Below are positions 9,359-19,268 of a DNA stretch of 64,000 nt, in pieces. Numbering within the stretch: the stretch's first letter is position 1; each line of letters starts with the position of its first letter. This stretch comes from Xylanibacter caecicola. Its GTDB lineage: Bacteria; Bacteroidota; Bacteroidia; Bacteroidales; Bacteroidaceae. The notes beneath the pieces were generated by a model. The model was not told the DNA's origin. It saw only the letters and a program-made list of their open reading frames with translations, and searched no databases. The stretch covers positions 42,023-106,022 of the forward strand of contig NZ_JABKKJ010000007.1 of NCBI RefSeq assembly GCF_013166515.1. The letters run 5' to 3'. The translations under genes and the position numbers were made by a program.

Positions 9359-10789
9359 TCATTTACGCACACGCCTGTACCACGCTACAAACCATGCGAC
9401 AGCCACCACAAGCACGCTTCCGCCTACACCATAGCCAACCGTAACAGACATATTAAAGGCATTTCCGGACACAACAATGAACGTAGAACATACAACCGTC
9501 ATGAACAGAGCAGGCAGCAGTGTTATGATATAGGGTTTACGGCTGCGTACCAGATAAACGGTTATCGCCCACAACGTGAACACTGCAAGTGTCTGGTTTG
9601 CCCAACCGAAATAGCTCCACACCACATTGAAACCGTCCTTATCGGCAATGTTGAAACAGAGCATCACCATGGTTACAGCAAACAGAGGTATACATATATA
9701 TATACGGTTTCTTATGGTCCGCTGCTCCATGTTCAGAAATTCGGCAATTATAAGACGTGCACTTCTCAGGGCAGTGTCACCGCTCGTTATCGGAGCCGCA
9801 ACGACACCGAGCAACGCAAGTATCCCTCCAACAGTCCCAAGCCAGCCCCCGGATACGGCGACAACAACCTCCGGAGCCTGTAACGCATCGGAAACTCCGA
9901 GTTCACCTGCCGCTCCGCCATAGAAAAAGTAAGAGGATATCGTTGCCCACACCAGCGCAACCAGCCCCTCGGTTATCATCGTTCCATAGAACAACGGGCG
10001 CCCGTCTTTCTCGTTTTTGATACATCTTGCCATGAGAGGGCTTTGCGTTGCATGAAATCCGCTGATAGCTCCACATGCTATGGTTATGAAAAGACAGGGA
10101 AAGATAGTGCCCTGCGACGGACTCATATTGGCAAGTCCATCGGTCAGTTCAGGCAGCTCGGGCCACTTGGAAAACAGCACTATCATAAGTGCAACAGCCA
10201 TAAAAAGCATAGAAACGGCAAAGAGCGGATATATCTTTCCTATAATTTTGTCTATCGGCAACATGGTTGCAATGATATAATAGACAAATATAATAAGACA
10301 CCATACATACACCCACGTAACCGAGTTGCCAGTGAGATTGCCCAGTATAAGCGCAGGACTGTAAACGAAGACAGCCCCCACCATAATAAGAAGGAATACC
10401 GAAAAGACAAGCATCACTTTCTTTGTGTTCTGTCCGAGATAGTGTCCTATGACCTCGGGAAGCCCCGCCCCACCGTGTCTCATGGACAACATTCCGCTGA
10501 AATAGTCGTGAACCGCCCCGGCAAAGATGCATCCTATTACAATCCACAGATACGCCGAGGGACCGAATTTGGCACCCATTATGGCACCGAAGATTGGTCC
10601 TGTGCCGGCTATATTAAGGAACTGTATCATGAAAACCTTCCAACGCGGAAGCACAATATAGTCCACACCGTCAGCCTTACCAACGGCAGGAGTGACACGG
10701 TTGTCAGGTCCGAACACTTTTTCCACGACCCTGCCGTATACAAAATATCCGGCTATCAATGCGATAAGGCTTATTATAAAAGAAATCAT
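9359..10789 (-). CDS. CstA-like carbon starvation / peptide transporter
   Basis: A 476-residue polytopic membrane protein of the CstA family. It starts with the family pattern MISFIISLIALIAGYFVYGR and contains LNIAGTGPIFGAIMGAKFGP, GIPEVIGHYLG-like and ATQSPLMARC segments. E. coli CstA is about 700 residues; this shorter form is usual in Bacteroidetes. CstA proteins import pyruvate or peptides during carbon starvation. Substrate here is not known. The promoter-side gap to clpC (10790-11062) holds only the clpC terminator. Confidence 0.88.
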   Translation of the reverse strand: MISFIISLIALIAGYFVYGRVVEKVFGPDNRVTPAVGKADGVDYIVLPRWKVFMIQFLNIAGTGPIFGAIMGAKFGPSAYLWIVIGCIFAGAVHDYFSGMLSMRHGGAGLPEVIGHYLGQNTKKVMLVFSVFLLIMVGAVFVYSPALILGNLTGNSVTWVYVWCLIIFVYYIIATMLPIDKIIGKIYPLFAVSMLFMAVALMIVLFSKWPELPELTDGLANMSPSQGTIFPCLFITIACGAISGFHATQSPLMARCIKNEKDGRPLFYGTMITEGLVALVWATISSYFFYGGAAGELGVSDALQAPEVVVAVSGGWLGTVGGILALLGVVAAPITSGDTALRSARLIIAEFLNMEQRTIRNRIYICIPLFAVTMVMLCFNIADKDGFNVVWSYFGWANQTLAVFTLWAITVYLVRSRKPYIITLLPALFMTVVCSTFIVVSGNAFNMSVTVGYGVGGSVLVVAVAWFVAWYRRVRK

Positions 10790-10998
10790 ATTTCTGCTTA
10801 CTGTATATTATAATATGCAAAAATACGTATTTAATTTGACATATAAAAATAAGTGGATGTCAGAAATTGATTATTATCATACGATACATTATTCCGGAGA
10901 TGACTTTTTCATGCCCTGAAAGGACATGTTACCGGTTTAGATAAGTAGATGGTTAAAATTAAACGTATATATATTAATCGGTAGATAACAAAAAACAT

Positions 10999-11043
10999 GG
11001 GCGGAACAGTGAACCGTAACTCTCATCGGTTCATGTTCCGCCC
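10999..11043 (-). terminator. Rho-independent terminator of clpC
   Basis: GGGCGGAACA (10999-11008) pairs with TGTTCCGCCC (11034-11043), and the inner TGAACCG/CGGTTCA extends the stem. On the reverse strand the hairpin is followed by a T-rich run (the A-run at 10991-10995), 20 nt after the clpC stop. Confidence 0.8.
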
Positions 11044-11062
11044 AACCTATCAACACATTATA

Positions 11063-13606
11063 TCACACGGCTGACAATTCAACGACAAGTTCATCCTTGT
11101 CCGTTTTCTTGTCAATACTTATAGTATCGCCCTGTTTTATGTCACCGTTCAGCATGATATCGCATACACTGTCTTCGACATAGTTCTGTATTGCCCTTTT
11201 CAACGGACGTGCACCATACTGCCTGTCGTAGCCTTTCTCTGCCAGAAAATCTTTCGCCTTGTCCGTGATTGTTATGCCATATCCCATTTCGGAGATACGT
11301 CCGAACAGTTCGGACAGTTCTATGCCGATAATCTTCTTTATTGCCTCCTGTCCCAACTGGTCGAACGTTATTATCTCGTCCAGACGGTTCAGGAACTCGG
11401 GACTGAACTGTTTGTTGAGGCTTTTCTGTATTATCGAGCGTGCATACTCATTGTGCATGTCATCGCCGGAAAGGGCGGAAGATGCCGTTCCGAAGCCTAT
11501 TCCGTGCCCGAAGTCCTTCAACTGTCGTGTGCCGACATTGCTTGTCATGATGACAACTGTGTTACGGAAGTCGACCAATCTGCCATATCCGTCGGTGAGA
11601 CGTCCCTCGTCAAGCACCTGCAACAGCATGTTGAACACATTGCCATGGGCTTTCTCTATCTCATCGAGCAGCACGACGGAATAAGGATGACGGCGCACTT
11701 TCTCCGTAAGTTGTCCGCCTTCCTCATAGCCCACATATCCGGGAGGAGCGCCGACAAGGCGCGATGTGTTGAAGCTCTCGCTGTATTCGCTCATGTCAAC
11801 ACGTATGATGGCATCCGGCGAACCGAACATAAACTCTGCCAGTTTCTTTGCCAGATATGTCTTTCCGGTACCGGTAGGACCGAGAAACATGAACGCTCCG
11901 ATAGGGCGGTTGGGATTACGCAGTCCCAGACGGCTGCGCTGTATTGCCTTTACTATCTTTTCTATGGCACCGTCCTGCCCTATCACCGCACCGCGAAGCT
12001 CGTCTCCCATGCCCTTGAAACGTATGCCTTCCGTCTCTTCCATCTGCCGGGCAGGAACGCCGGTCATACGTGACACGACATCCGCCACATCGTCCGCACC
12101 TATGCTTTCACGCACGTCATTGTCGCCATTGGCATAGTCTTCCTTCAGCTTTTCAAGCTCCGCCTCCAGCTCGCACTGCTTGTCACGATAGCTTGCCGCA
12201 AGCTCGAAGTTCTGATTGTGTACGGCCGCCTGCTTCTGTTCTTTTACATAAGCAATCTCTTTTTCCTTTTCCCTTATCTCCGGTGGTACCTGTACATGTT
12301 TGAGATGCACATGCGCACCGGTCTCGTCCATGGCATCTATCGCCTTGTCAGGGAAGAACCTGTCAGTGACAAAACGGTCTGTCAATTTGACACATGCCGC
12401 CAACGCCTCCTCCGTATATGTCACATGATGATGACTTTCGTAGCGGTCTTTTATGTTATGAAGTATCGTGAGGGTCTCTTCTTTCGTTGTCGGCTCCACG
12501 ATAACCTTCTGGAAACGCCGCTCAAGGGCGCCGTCCTTTTCAATAGACTTGCGATACTCGTCAAGCGTTGTGGCACCGATACACTGTATCACACCGCGTG
12601 CAAGCGCCGGTTTCATTATGTTTGCGGCATCCATGGAGCCCGGTGTGGAACCTGCACCTATAAGAGTGTGTATCTCGTCGATGAAGACTATGACATTGGG
12701 ATTTTTCTCTATTTCCTGTATCAACGCCCTTACACGCTCTTCAAACTGCCCCCTGTATTTCGTGCCTGCCACAATGGCTGTCATGTCAAGGCTTATGACA
12801 CGCTTGCCGAAAAGTATGGGCGATGTACGGTTTTGGGCTATGAGCTGTGCCAGTCCCTCGACAATGGCGCTCTTTCCCACACCCGGTTCGCCAATGAGAA
12901 CGGGATTGTTCTTCTTTCTGCGGCACAGTATCTCCGTGACACGGAGCATCTCTTTATCACGCCCCACGATAGGGTCGAGCTTGCCTTCGGCAGCAGCCTT
13001 GGTAAGGTCTGTGCCGAACTTGTCGAGCACCGGGGTGCTTCCCTGTTTGCCCTGCGGACGCGTTGCCGTAGACTGCCGTTGTGTATTACGGCTGCCGCCT
13101 GCCGACTCAAAGCCTCCGTTGTCATCGTCTTCCTCATCGGGAATGTCAAGCCCGTCCTGTATGTGGCTTGCCTTTTGCTGGAAAAAAGCCAGCGTATCGT
13201 CGTAGTTCATATTATTCATTTCCAATATTTCTTTTGCCCCGTTGCTCGTAGAGTCATGCAATATGGCGAGCAGCAGGTGGCTCTCGTCCACCATCTGCCG
13301 CGACTGTACACGTGCCTCAAGCACCGACATCTTCAATATGCGGCTCGCCTTGTCGTTCAGCACAAGCTCGTGTGTGTTGAACGGACGCTCCGCCTCATCC
13401 TCGCGCACCCTTGTCTCAAGCTCGCCCTTTATTGTCCTGAAGTCTATGTCAAGCTGCAACAAAAGGTCATGAACCGGTCCTCCCTTGTCGCGCAAGATGC
13501 CCAACAGAAGATGCTCCGGACCGACGGACTTGCTTGCAAGCCGCGCCGCCTCTTCCCTGCTGAAGGCAAGTATCTGCGATACTTTAGGTGAAAATTGACT
13601 TGTCAT
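11063..13606 (-). CDS. clpC: ATP-dependent Clp protease ATP-binding subunit ClpC
   Basis: An 847-residue Hsp100 unfoldase that feeds proteins to ClpP. I choose ATG 13606 (MTSQFSPKVSQILAFSREEA), the standard start; an upstream in-frame extension of 50 residues is not family-like. Order of domains: two Clp-N repeats (1-150), AAA-1 with GEPGVGKSAIVEG and VIVFIDEIHT, a UVR/middle region near residue 430, AAA-2 with GPTGTGKTYLAKK and VVLLDEIEKA, then the D2-small domain. All Walker motifs are intact. It has its own terminator, so it is probably monocistronic. Confidence 0.94.
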   Translation of the reverse strand: MTSQFSPKVSQILAFSREEAARLASKSVGPEHLLLGILRDKGGPVHDLLLQLDIDFRTIKGELETRVREDEAERPFNTHELVLNDKASRILKMSVLEARVQSRQMVDESHLLLAILHDSTSNGAKEILEMNNMNYDDTLAFFQQKASHIQDGLDIPDEEDDDNGGFESAGGSRNTQRQSTATRPQGKQGSTPVLDKFGTDLTKAAAEGKLDPIVGRDKEMLRVTEILCRRKKNNPVLIGEPGVGKSAIVEGLAQLIAQNRTSPILFGKRVISLDMTAIVAGTKYRGQFEERVRALIQEIEKNPNVIVFIDEIHTLIGAGSTPGSMDAANIMKPALARGVIQCIGATTLDEYRKSIEKDGALERRFQKVIVEPTTKEETLTILHNIKDRYESHHHVTYTEEALAACVKLTDRFVTDRFFPDKAIDAMDETGAHVHLKHVQVPPEIREKEKEIAYVKEQKQAAVHNQNFELAASYRDKQCELEAELEKLKEDYANGDNDVRESIGADDVADVVSRMTGVPARQMEETEGIRFKGMGDELRGAVIGQDGAIEKIVKAIQRSRLGLRNPNRPIGAFMFLGPTGTGKTYLAKKLAEFMFGSPDAIIRVDMSEYSESFNTSRLVGAPPGYVGYEEGGQLTEKVRRHPYSVVLLDEIEKAHGNVFNMLLQVLDEGRLTDGYGRLVDFRNTVVIMTSNVGTRQLKDFGHGIGFGTASSALSGDDMHNEYARSIIQKSLNKQFSPEFLNRLDEIITFDQLGQEAIKKIIGIELSELFGRISEMGYGITITDKAKDFLAEKGYDRQYGARPLKRAIQNYVEDSVCDIMLNGDIKQGDTISIDKKTDKDELVVELSAV

Positions 13607-13728
13607 TGTATATCGTTTCCTTTCTTTTCTTGATGTAACATGCCGATACGGAATGAGTGCCGCACCGTTAACGGATATATTCCGCCTTATACATTGTAAA
13701 CAAAATACGTGCCAACATATACACGGAA

Positions 13729-13830
13729 TTGCAAAAGATGACATTCCGGTTTCCAAAAGACGGCATTTCGCACTCCAAAAGGTGGCATTTAAGCCCCTAA
13801 AAGGGCATCTTTAAGAGTGCTAAAGCATAG
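13729..13830. repeat. Dispersed AAAAG-rich intergenic repeat, copy A
   Basis: In the 351-nt gap upstream of clpC, about 22-nt modules follow one another: TTCCAAAAGACGGCATTTCG, then CTCCAAAAGGTGGCATTT, then CCTAAAAGGGCATCTTT. Related modules occur at 21335-21412 and 33797-33875. No reading frame is shared, so this looks like a non-coding repeat family. Apart from this repeat and the stem-loop at 13899-13937 I see nothing else in the gap. Confidence 0.6.
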
Positions 13831-13898
13831 CTTTTTGATCCGTAAGTTTTACGGTTAAAAATACAACGGTTTGTTATTCAGAATTTGGACATATATAA

Positions 13899-13937
13899 AA
13901 AATCGCAAGCGGATCACACCTGTTTGCTTACGATTTT
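13899..13937 (-). terminator. Terminator of the DUF58-MoxR gene cluster
   Basis: AAAATCGCAAGC at 13899-13910 pairs with GCTTACGATTTT at 13926-13937 with one mismatch, and A/T tracts flank the stem. It lies 21 nt past the stop of the DUF58 gene, the last gene of the cluster. Confidence 0.6.
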
Positions 13938-13957
13938 CGGACAAGAAAGACACGGAT

Positions 13958-15271
13958 TTACCAAACCGCATGTCTTGATTTCATCTCAAGATATTTGTTT
14001 ATTATATCCACCGACAGGTTTTCGGGCGTTGTAAGCAGGCTCAATATGCCGTTCTGCCTCAGCAAAGAGACAATGAGGCGTTGCTCACCGGCAAACTTTT
14101 CGGCAATGACATGACGGTAATACTCTTCGGTATCCGAGGGTTTTGAGGAGATATAGTCCTTCAAATCCCTGTCTTCGAAGAACACTACGAGAAGGCGATG
14201 ACGGCTGTTGAGCTGTCTGAGATAAGGCAACCGCCGTTCCATGGATGTCTTTCCGCTGAAATTTGTGTAAAGGATAAGCAGCGAACGCTTGCTGACGTTC
14301 ATGTTGATGTTTGCAACAAGCGCCGAATAGTCGGTTTCTCCAAAGGTTGTCTCCTGGTTATAGAGGCTGTCAAGTATCTTCTGCATCTGTCCCGAGCGCG
14401 CCGAGGCGGGAAGGCAGGTGTCGAACTTGTCGTTGAAAGTAATCAGTCCCGCCTTGTCCTGCTTGCGTATCGCCACATAAGAGAGGACAAGCGACGCGTT
14501 TATGGCATAGTCGAGAAGCGTCATTCCACGAAAGGCATGCTGCATTACACGCCCCTTGTCTATCACGGAAAACACCTGTTGCGAACGTTCATCCTGATAG
14601 ACGTTTACCATAAGGTGGCTGCGGCGTGCCGTGGCACGCCAGTTTATCGTGCGGTAGTCATCGCCCTCGACATAGTCGCGTATCTGTTCGAACTCGGTAT
14701 TGTGCCCCGCACGGCGTATCTTCTTCACACCCATGTCGCTGAGACGGTTGCTTATGGCAAGCAGCTCATAGCGGTGAAGCATGAGAAACGACGGATATAC
14801 CTTGACATCTTCGGGCTTGCCGCATGTGAACCGACGCCGGACGCACCCGACAGACGTAGATGCAAAGACGCGTATATGCCCGAAGCCGTAGACGCCGCGC
14901 CGCGTAGGGCGCAGCATATACGACACGGTCTTGCCCTCGCGCGCCTTCAACGTAAAGCGGAAATCTATGTCGCGCCGCTGGAAAACAAAAGGTATCTCAT
15001 CGGTAATGCTCAGTTTTATTCCGAACGGATACGTGCTTTCCACACGCAGACTCACCTCATTGTCATCGCCGTTGGAAAACCTTGCGGAACAGCTGCGCCA
15101 CGCATCTATGCCCTTTCGGCTCCACAGCATGGCGGTCTCCACGGCAACGGCTATGCAGAAAAGCACAAGAAGCCACTTGCCGACGGCATAAAGCGGCGGC
15201 AGGAAATATCCTCCGGCAATTATCAGTATTATGACAGCGGATATGAGATAGAACCTTTGCGTGAGATACAT
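13958..15271 (-). CDS. DUF58 domain-containing protein
   Basis: A 437-residue protein with two N-terminal membrane helices (residues 8-50) and a DUF58 domain with a von Willebrand A-like fold in the C-terminal half, recognised from DYVEGDDYRTINWRATARR, the family signature. DUF58 proteins are nearly always encoded next to MoxR ATPases, which is the case here (34 nt). The pair is thought to act as a chaperone module for metal insertion or complex assembly at the membrane. The substrate is unknown. Confidence 0.88.
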   Translation of the reverse strand: MYLTQRFYLISAVIILIIAGGYFLPPLYAVGKWLLVLFCIAVAVETAMLWSRKGIDAWRSCSARFSNGDDNEVSLRVESTYPFGIKLSITDEIPFVFQRRDIDFRFTLKAREGKTVSYMLRPTRRGVYGFGHIRVFASTSVGCVRRRFTCGKPEDVKVYPSFLMLHRYELLAISNRLSDMGVKKIRRAGHNTEFEQIRDYVEGDDYRTINWRATARRSHLMVNVYQDERSQQVFSVIDKGRVMQHAFRGMTLLDYAINASLVLSYVAIRKQDKAGLITFNDKFDTCLPASARSGQMQKILDSLYNQETTFGETDYSALVANINMNVSKRSLLILYTNFSGKTSMERRLPYLRQLNSRHRLLVVFFEDRDLKDYISSKPSDTEEYYRHVIAEKFAGEQRLIVSLLRQNGILSLLTTPENLSVDIINKYLEMKSRHAVW

Positions 15272-15304
15272 CTTATATTATAATGTTATAAAGCCTCGTA
15301 TACG

Positions 15305-16267
15305 TTATTTGGGAACCTCAACCTTGTCCATCAGCCTTTGCACGACCTTCACCGGAGAGTATCCTTCCATCTCCGCCTCTGCCGTAAGTAAAAGGCGGTG
15401 GCTTAATATCGGCGGCGCAACAGTCTTTATGTCTTCGGGCGTAACGAAGTCGCGTCCCTGAAGAAGGGCGTATGCCTTCGATGCGCGGAGCATTGAGACG
15501 GATGCGCGCGGCGACGCTCCGAGGAATACGGCACGCGACGTACGCGTCTGCCGTACAATCTGTACGATATATTGCAGCAATGACTTGTCTACAACAACAT
15601 TGCCCACCATGGCACGGAACTGCAACAGTTCGCTGCGTGAGATAACAGGCTCGATGCCGTCAAGACGCACCAACGAGGCATTGGCATGGTGGCGTTCGAG
15701 GATTGCCGTTTCATCCTCTTCCGACGGATATCCCATGTCTATCTTCATAAGAAAGCGGTCGAGCTGTGCCTCGGGCAGCTTGTATGTGCCCTCCTGCTCT
15801 ACGGGATTTTGCGTGGCGATTATCGTATAGACATCATCCATGCGGCGGGTCACGCCGTCTATCGTCACCTGTCGCTCTTCCATAACCTCGAACAACGCCG
15901 CCTGTGTCTTTGCCGGAGCACGGTTAATCTCGTCGACAAGAACCATGTCTGCAAACACCGGACCTTTGTGAAAGTCAAACTCTGATGTCTTGACGTTGAA
16001 CACCGTTGTGCCGAGAACATCGCTCGGCATGAGGTCCGGAGTGAACTGGACACGCGAGAAACGCAGGTCTACCAGCCGCGACACAAGCCGTGCGAGCAGC
16101 GTCTTCGCCACACCGGGCACGCCTTCGATAAGCACATGACCGTCGGCAAGTATACATGTAAGCACCAAATCCACGGCAGACTCCTGTCCTACGACAATCT
16201 GCGATATGCGGTCTTTCAACAGCTGCACCTTCTCACTGAAAGCTGTAAGGTCTGTTCTCTGTTCCAT
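15305..16267 (-). CDS. MoxR family AAA+ ATPase
   Basis: A 320-residue MoxR ATPase. Walker A is GVPGVAKTLLARL (with Ala in the loop, usual for MoxR) and Walker B is MVLVDEINRAPAKTQ. The ATQNPVEQEGTYKLPEAQLDR region is sensor 1 and the family signature. MoxR proteins work with DUF58/VWA partners, here the next gene. It begins 5 nt after the preceding gene, so the cluster is probably one operon. Confidence 0.93.
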   Translation of the reverse strand: MEQRTDLTAFSEKVQLLKDRISQIVVGQESAVDLVLTCILADGHVLIEGVPGVAKTLLARLVSRLVDLRFSRVQFTPDLMPSDVLGTTVFNVKTSEFDFHKGPVFADMVLVDEINRAPAKTQAALFEVMEERQVTIDGVTRRMDDVYTIIATQNPVEQEGTYKLPEAQLDRFLMKIDMGYPSEEDETAILERHHANASLVRLDGIEPVISRSELLQFRAMVGNVVVDKSLLQYIVQIVRQTRTSRAVFLGASPRASVSMLRASKAYALLQGRDFVTPEDIKTVAPPILSHRLLLTAEAEMEGYSPVKVVQRLMDKVEVPK

Positions 16268-16271
16268 ATCT

Positions 16272-17624
16272 CTACATTATTTTGTTTATTATCATGTTCA
16301 TGTTGTCTATGTATATCTTCACACCATACTCGGTGACGTTGCTCTCACGGTCTGCCACCTTGCGCAGATCGGATATGATGCTCTCCACTTCTTCGCGTCG
16401 AAGCCCCGTATGTGCGGATATGACGGAGAACGAACGGCTGTCTGCGCCCCGGTCTGTTATGTCTACCATAAGCAGACGGCGCAGTTCTTCGGCAAAGAAA
16501 GCAAACTTCTTGCGCACAATATCCGAGTGGTCTTTATTGTGATAATAAAGTGTTCCGATAAGTTTCACAAACTCGAGCGAACGGTTTTGCGGCTGTTCGA
16601 TAACGGGGATTACGCGCTGGCGACGGCGTGCGGTAAATATAAGGAACAACATTATTACAAGCAGAGACAGATACAGAGCCGTGCGCAATGGCGGCTGTCC
16701 GAGAAAGAAGCGCAAAGGCGATGCTTCCGCCTCTTCCACATCGGGTGTCTTCATGCAGGATGTTGTGCGCACCACGGGCTTGTCGCCGATATGAGACATA
16801 AGACGGAATATGTATTCTGACGTTATGCTATCGAGTATGCCGTAGTTTGTAAACAACAAGGGCGTTGAAACAAGCATAACACTGCCCTTACCCACCTTTG
16901 TTCTTATTGCAACGGGCAACCTACTGATAGGTTTTGTTGCGGGTGTTTCATCGGACAATGTGTCTGCCACGACATGTTCCACCACAACACCGTCTTCTCC
17001 AACAGTAGTTTCCGTAACATAATCCATGTCGCAGGATTCGAGAAATGCAAGAACTTCCGCATCACATATGCTGTCCGACATCATCAGTTTTCCTCTCATC
17101 ATCGAATATACGGGATACATATTGGCTTTATATACAGCGTCATCCTTATGCCAATATATCGTGTCATGGGCACGGGACATGTTGTTCTTTATCGCCTTCT
17201 TCAACGACGTTATACTGAAATAGTCATAACAGAAACATGCACCGAAGTTCTTCATCAACAGACTGTCGGACGTGTGGTTGTAGCTTTTGCGTCCTCCTGC
17301 AATCAGAACATTGCCGCCACGCTCCGCTATATGCCTTATGGCACCGACATCAATCTTGGATATGTTGACATCGTTGGTTATGATAAGTAGATTGACATTG
17401 TTGCTGTCATGGCTTATCTGATAAGGTGTCTTGTCCGTAACGACATATCCCGCCGGAACGGAACGCGACATGATGCTGTCGAAAACATAGCATCCGAAGG
17501 GGTTCTTGTCTTTATGCGAGAACGTGGGAGCCCATGAATAGCGTTGCGGCAGATTGATCTGCAACACGAACATCAATACAAGAAGGACTGAAATGCCTAT
17601 GATGAAACTGCGGCTTATCTTCAT
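16272..17624 (-). CDS. DUF4350-type membrane protein
   Basis: A 450-residue protein starting at ATG 17624 (MKISRSFIIGISVLLVLMFV), which overlaps the stop of the gene before it by 4 nt. It has one N-terminal helix, a large extracytoplasmic domain, a second helix near residue 338 (LYLSLLVIMLFLIFTARRR) and a cytoplasmic tail. The layout matches DUF4350 proteins found in MoxR/DUF58 clusters of Bacteroidetes. Biochemical role unknown. Confidence 0.78.
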   Translation of the reverse strand: MKISRSFIIGISVLLVLMFVLQINLPQRYSWAPTFSHKDKNPFGCYVFDSIMSRSVPAGYVVTDKTPYQISHDSNNVNLLIITNDVNISKIDVGAIRHIAERGGNVLIAGGRKSYNHTSDSLLMKNFGACFCYDYFSITSLKKAIKNNMSRAHDTIYWHKDDAVYKANMYPVYSMMRGKLMMSDSICDAEVLAFLESCDMDYVTETTVGEDGVVVEHVVADTLSDETPATKPISRLPVAIRTKVGKGSVMLVSTPLLFTNYGILDSITSEYIFRLMSHIGDKPVVRTTSCMKTPDVEEAEASPLRFFLGQPPLRTALYLSLLVIMLFLIFTARRRQRVIPVIEQPQNRSLEFVKLIGTLYYHNKDHSDIVRKKFAFFAEELRRLLMVDITDRGADSRSFSVISAHTGLRREEVESIISDLRKVADRESNVTEYGVKIYIDNMNMIINKIM

Positions 17625-18256
17625 TGCGCACCTCCTTCCGACGCATTGACGCATGTATTAATGACGGTATGTCGCAGCCGCTGCATCTCATGTGCAAGCT
17701 CTTCCGTTGCGATAAAGTTGCCGTAGCGCACGCGCAGGAAGTGATTGGAGAACGTTCTGAATTCGGGTGTACCGACTTCAGCGATATATTGTGACGGTGT
17801 CTTATACGGCTGCCAGTCTATACTACCGGCATCCGAAAGGTCTTTGAGGGCATAAAGATATGTAAGTCGCACCGCCTCACGATAGTCACACCGCTCCATG
17901 GCAAGGGCTATCTTTGCAGGGAAATCTATTCCGTATATAGTGTCTTCCGTAACTTCATACTCCTGAACCGTCTTTCCGCCCGTACCAAACAGCACGGGTT
18001 TCTTATAGTAAATGAAAGCAAGGACGGCTATGATGAACGCGATACCGATAGCACACCAGATGAATGTATGGTTATCGGTATAGAAACGACTGCCGAATAT
18101 CCATGAAAAGATATTGTCTATCTGCATATATATCCATTCGCGCAGACTGAAATCCGACTGCACCATTTCGCGTGCATAGTCGTAATCTTCATCGGCACGC
18201 CATGCCTCAAGCACTGCTGTGTCTATTCTCAGCGTATCGGATACATTATTCAGCAT
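17621..18256 (-). CDS. DUF4129-type membrane protein
   Basis: A 211-residue protein with one central membrane helix (about 63-87, TFIWCAIGIAFIIAVLAFIY) and a soluble C-terminal domain with AMERCDYREAVRLTYLYALKDLSDAG, typical of DUF4129. Such proteins accompany MoxR and DUF58 genes. It overlaps the next gene by 4 nt (17621-17624), which supports translational coupling. Function unknown. Confidence 0.78.
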   Translation of the reverse strand: MLNNVSDTLRIDTAVLEAWRADEDYDYAREMVQSDFSLREWIYMQIDNIFSWIFGSRFYTDNHTFIWCAIGIAFIIAVLAFIYYKKPVLFGTGGKTVQEYEVTEDTIYGIDFPAKIALAMERCDYREAVRLTYLYALKDLSDAGSIDWQPYKTPSQYIAEVGTPEFRTFSNHFLRVRYGNFIATEELAHEMQRLRHTVINTCVNASEGGAQ

Positions 18257-18284
18257 GTCTGTTTCCGGTCTCGATCAATAATCT

Positions 18285-19268
18285 TTAATATTTGAAAAGC
18301 TCGCTGTCGTCGATGTTGTTGTCCGACAAACGTTCGAAATTATCCACATCGCGCTCTACCGACATGCCGTCTATCTTATCCGCCGCGTGACCATACTGTA
18401 TGCCTATTCCGGTGTACATAAAAACGTATCCGACATACATACCGAACGCCTGCACCACTGCGAGCAGGTACATTATAATGGTATATACCGGCGAAGCTGC
18501 AAATCCTGCACTATCGGCTGTATCCGATACGAGAAAAACACTGCGTGCTATCATCATGATATACCAAGGCATGGCAGACGCACCCGAAATGACAGAAACA
18601 ACAATATACATCACTAATATTACGGCAAAGATGCCTCCCCACGTCTTGAAACCAAGTCTGAAAGCTTTTGACATAGCCTGCATGACGGTTATATCTTCAA
18701 CAATATATGCCGGTAATGATAGTGAAAGGGGTATCAAACAAACGATCAATGCAATAAAACACAGGACAAGAACAGCGGCAATGCCACTATCGGAACCTGC
18801 CGCAACGGACAATAATACCAGGACTAACACGAAAACAGAAATAAGAACAGTAACGACAAGTCCAAGAATGAACGAACGTTTCATTCCCCGCAAGAGATAA
18901 GGGCGGAAGCTGCCCAACGTCAGTCCTTCAAGCCGTTCGGCACGTTCGTTATACAATCTCATAAGTCCATAGACCAGTGACGAACAGACAAGCGAACCTA
19001 TACACGCCATCAGCATAAACACCGAATAGCCTGCAATAAGAGAAAACAACTCTCCCGTTTGGGAATAGACATCCTCATTGATAGCTCCTTTCAAGGAATA
19101 TTCCATGAATGTGTTCATTCCCAATGCCTGTACAATGCTGACAGGCAGAATAAGATAAAGAAGAAACTTGAACAGCAGTCTGCCGTTTTCAGACAGATAG
19201 TCGAATGTTGCGGAAAGTTTTTCGCTGAACGAGCGCGTGCGGTATAGTTCAATCTTTTTTCTTTGCAT
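18285..19268 (-). CDS. Polytopic membrane protein of the MoxR cluster
   Basis: A 327-residue protein from ATG 19268 (MQRKKIELYRTRSFSEKLSA). It has about six predicted membrane helices, and a cytoplasmic N-terminus of about 30 residues. The pattern (glycerophosphoryl-diester-like or DUF975-like membrane proteins) fits the unknown membrane gene usually found between SpoIIM and DUF4129 in this cluster. It overlaps the SpoIIM gene by 20 nt. No catalytic motif is visible. Confidence 0.7.
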   Translation of the reverse strand: MQRKKIELYRTRSFSEKLSATFDYLSENGRLLFKFLLYLILPVSIVQALGMNTFMEYSLKGAINEDVYSQTGELFSLIAGYSVFMLMACIGSLVCSSLVYGLMRLYNERAERLEGLTLGSFRPYLLRGMKRSFILGLVVTVLISVFVLVLVLLSVAAGSDSGIAAVLVLCFIALIVCLIPLSLSLPAYIVEDITVMQAMSKAFRLGFKTWGGIFAVILVMYIVVSVISGASAMPWYIMMIARSVFLVSDTADSAGFAASPVYTIIMYLLAVVQAFGMYVGYVFMYTGIGIQYGHAADKIDGMSVERDVDNFERLSDNNIDDSELFKY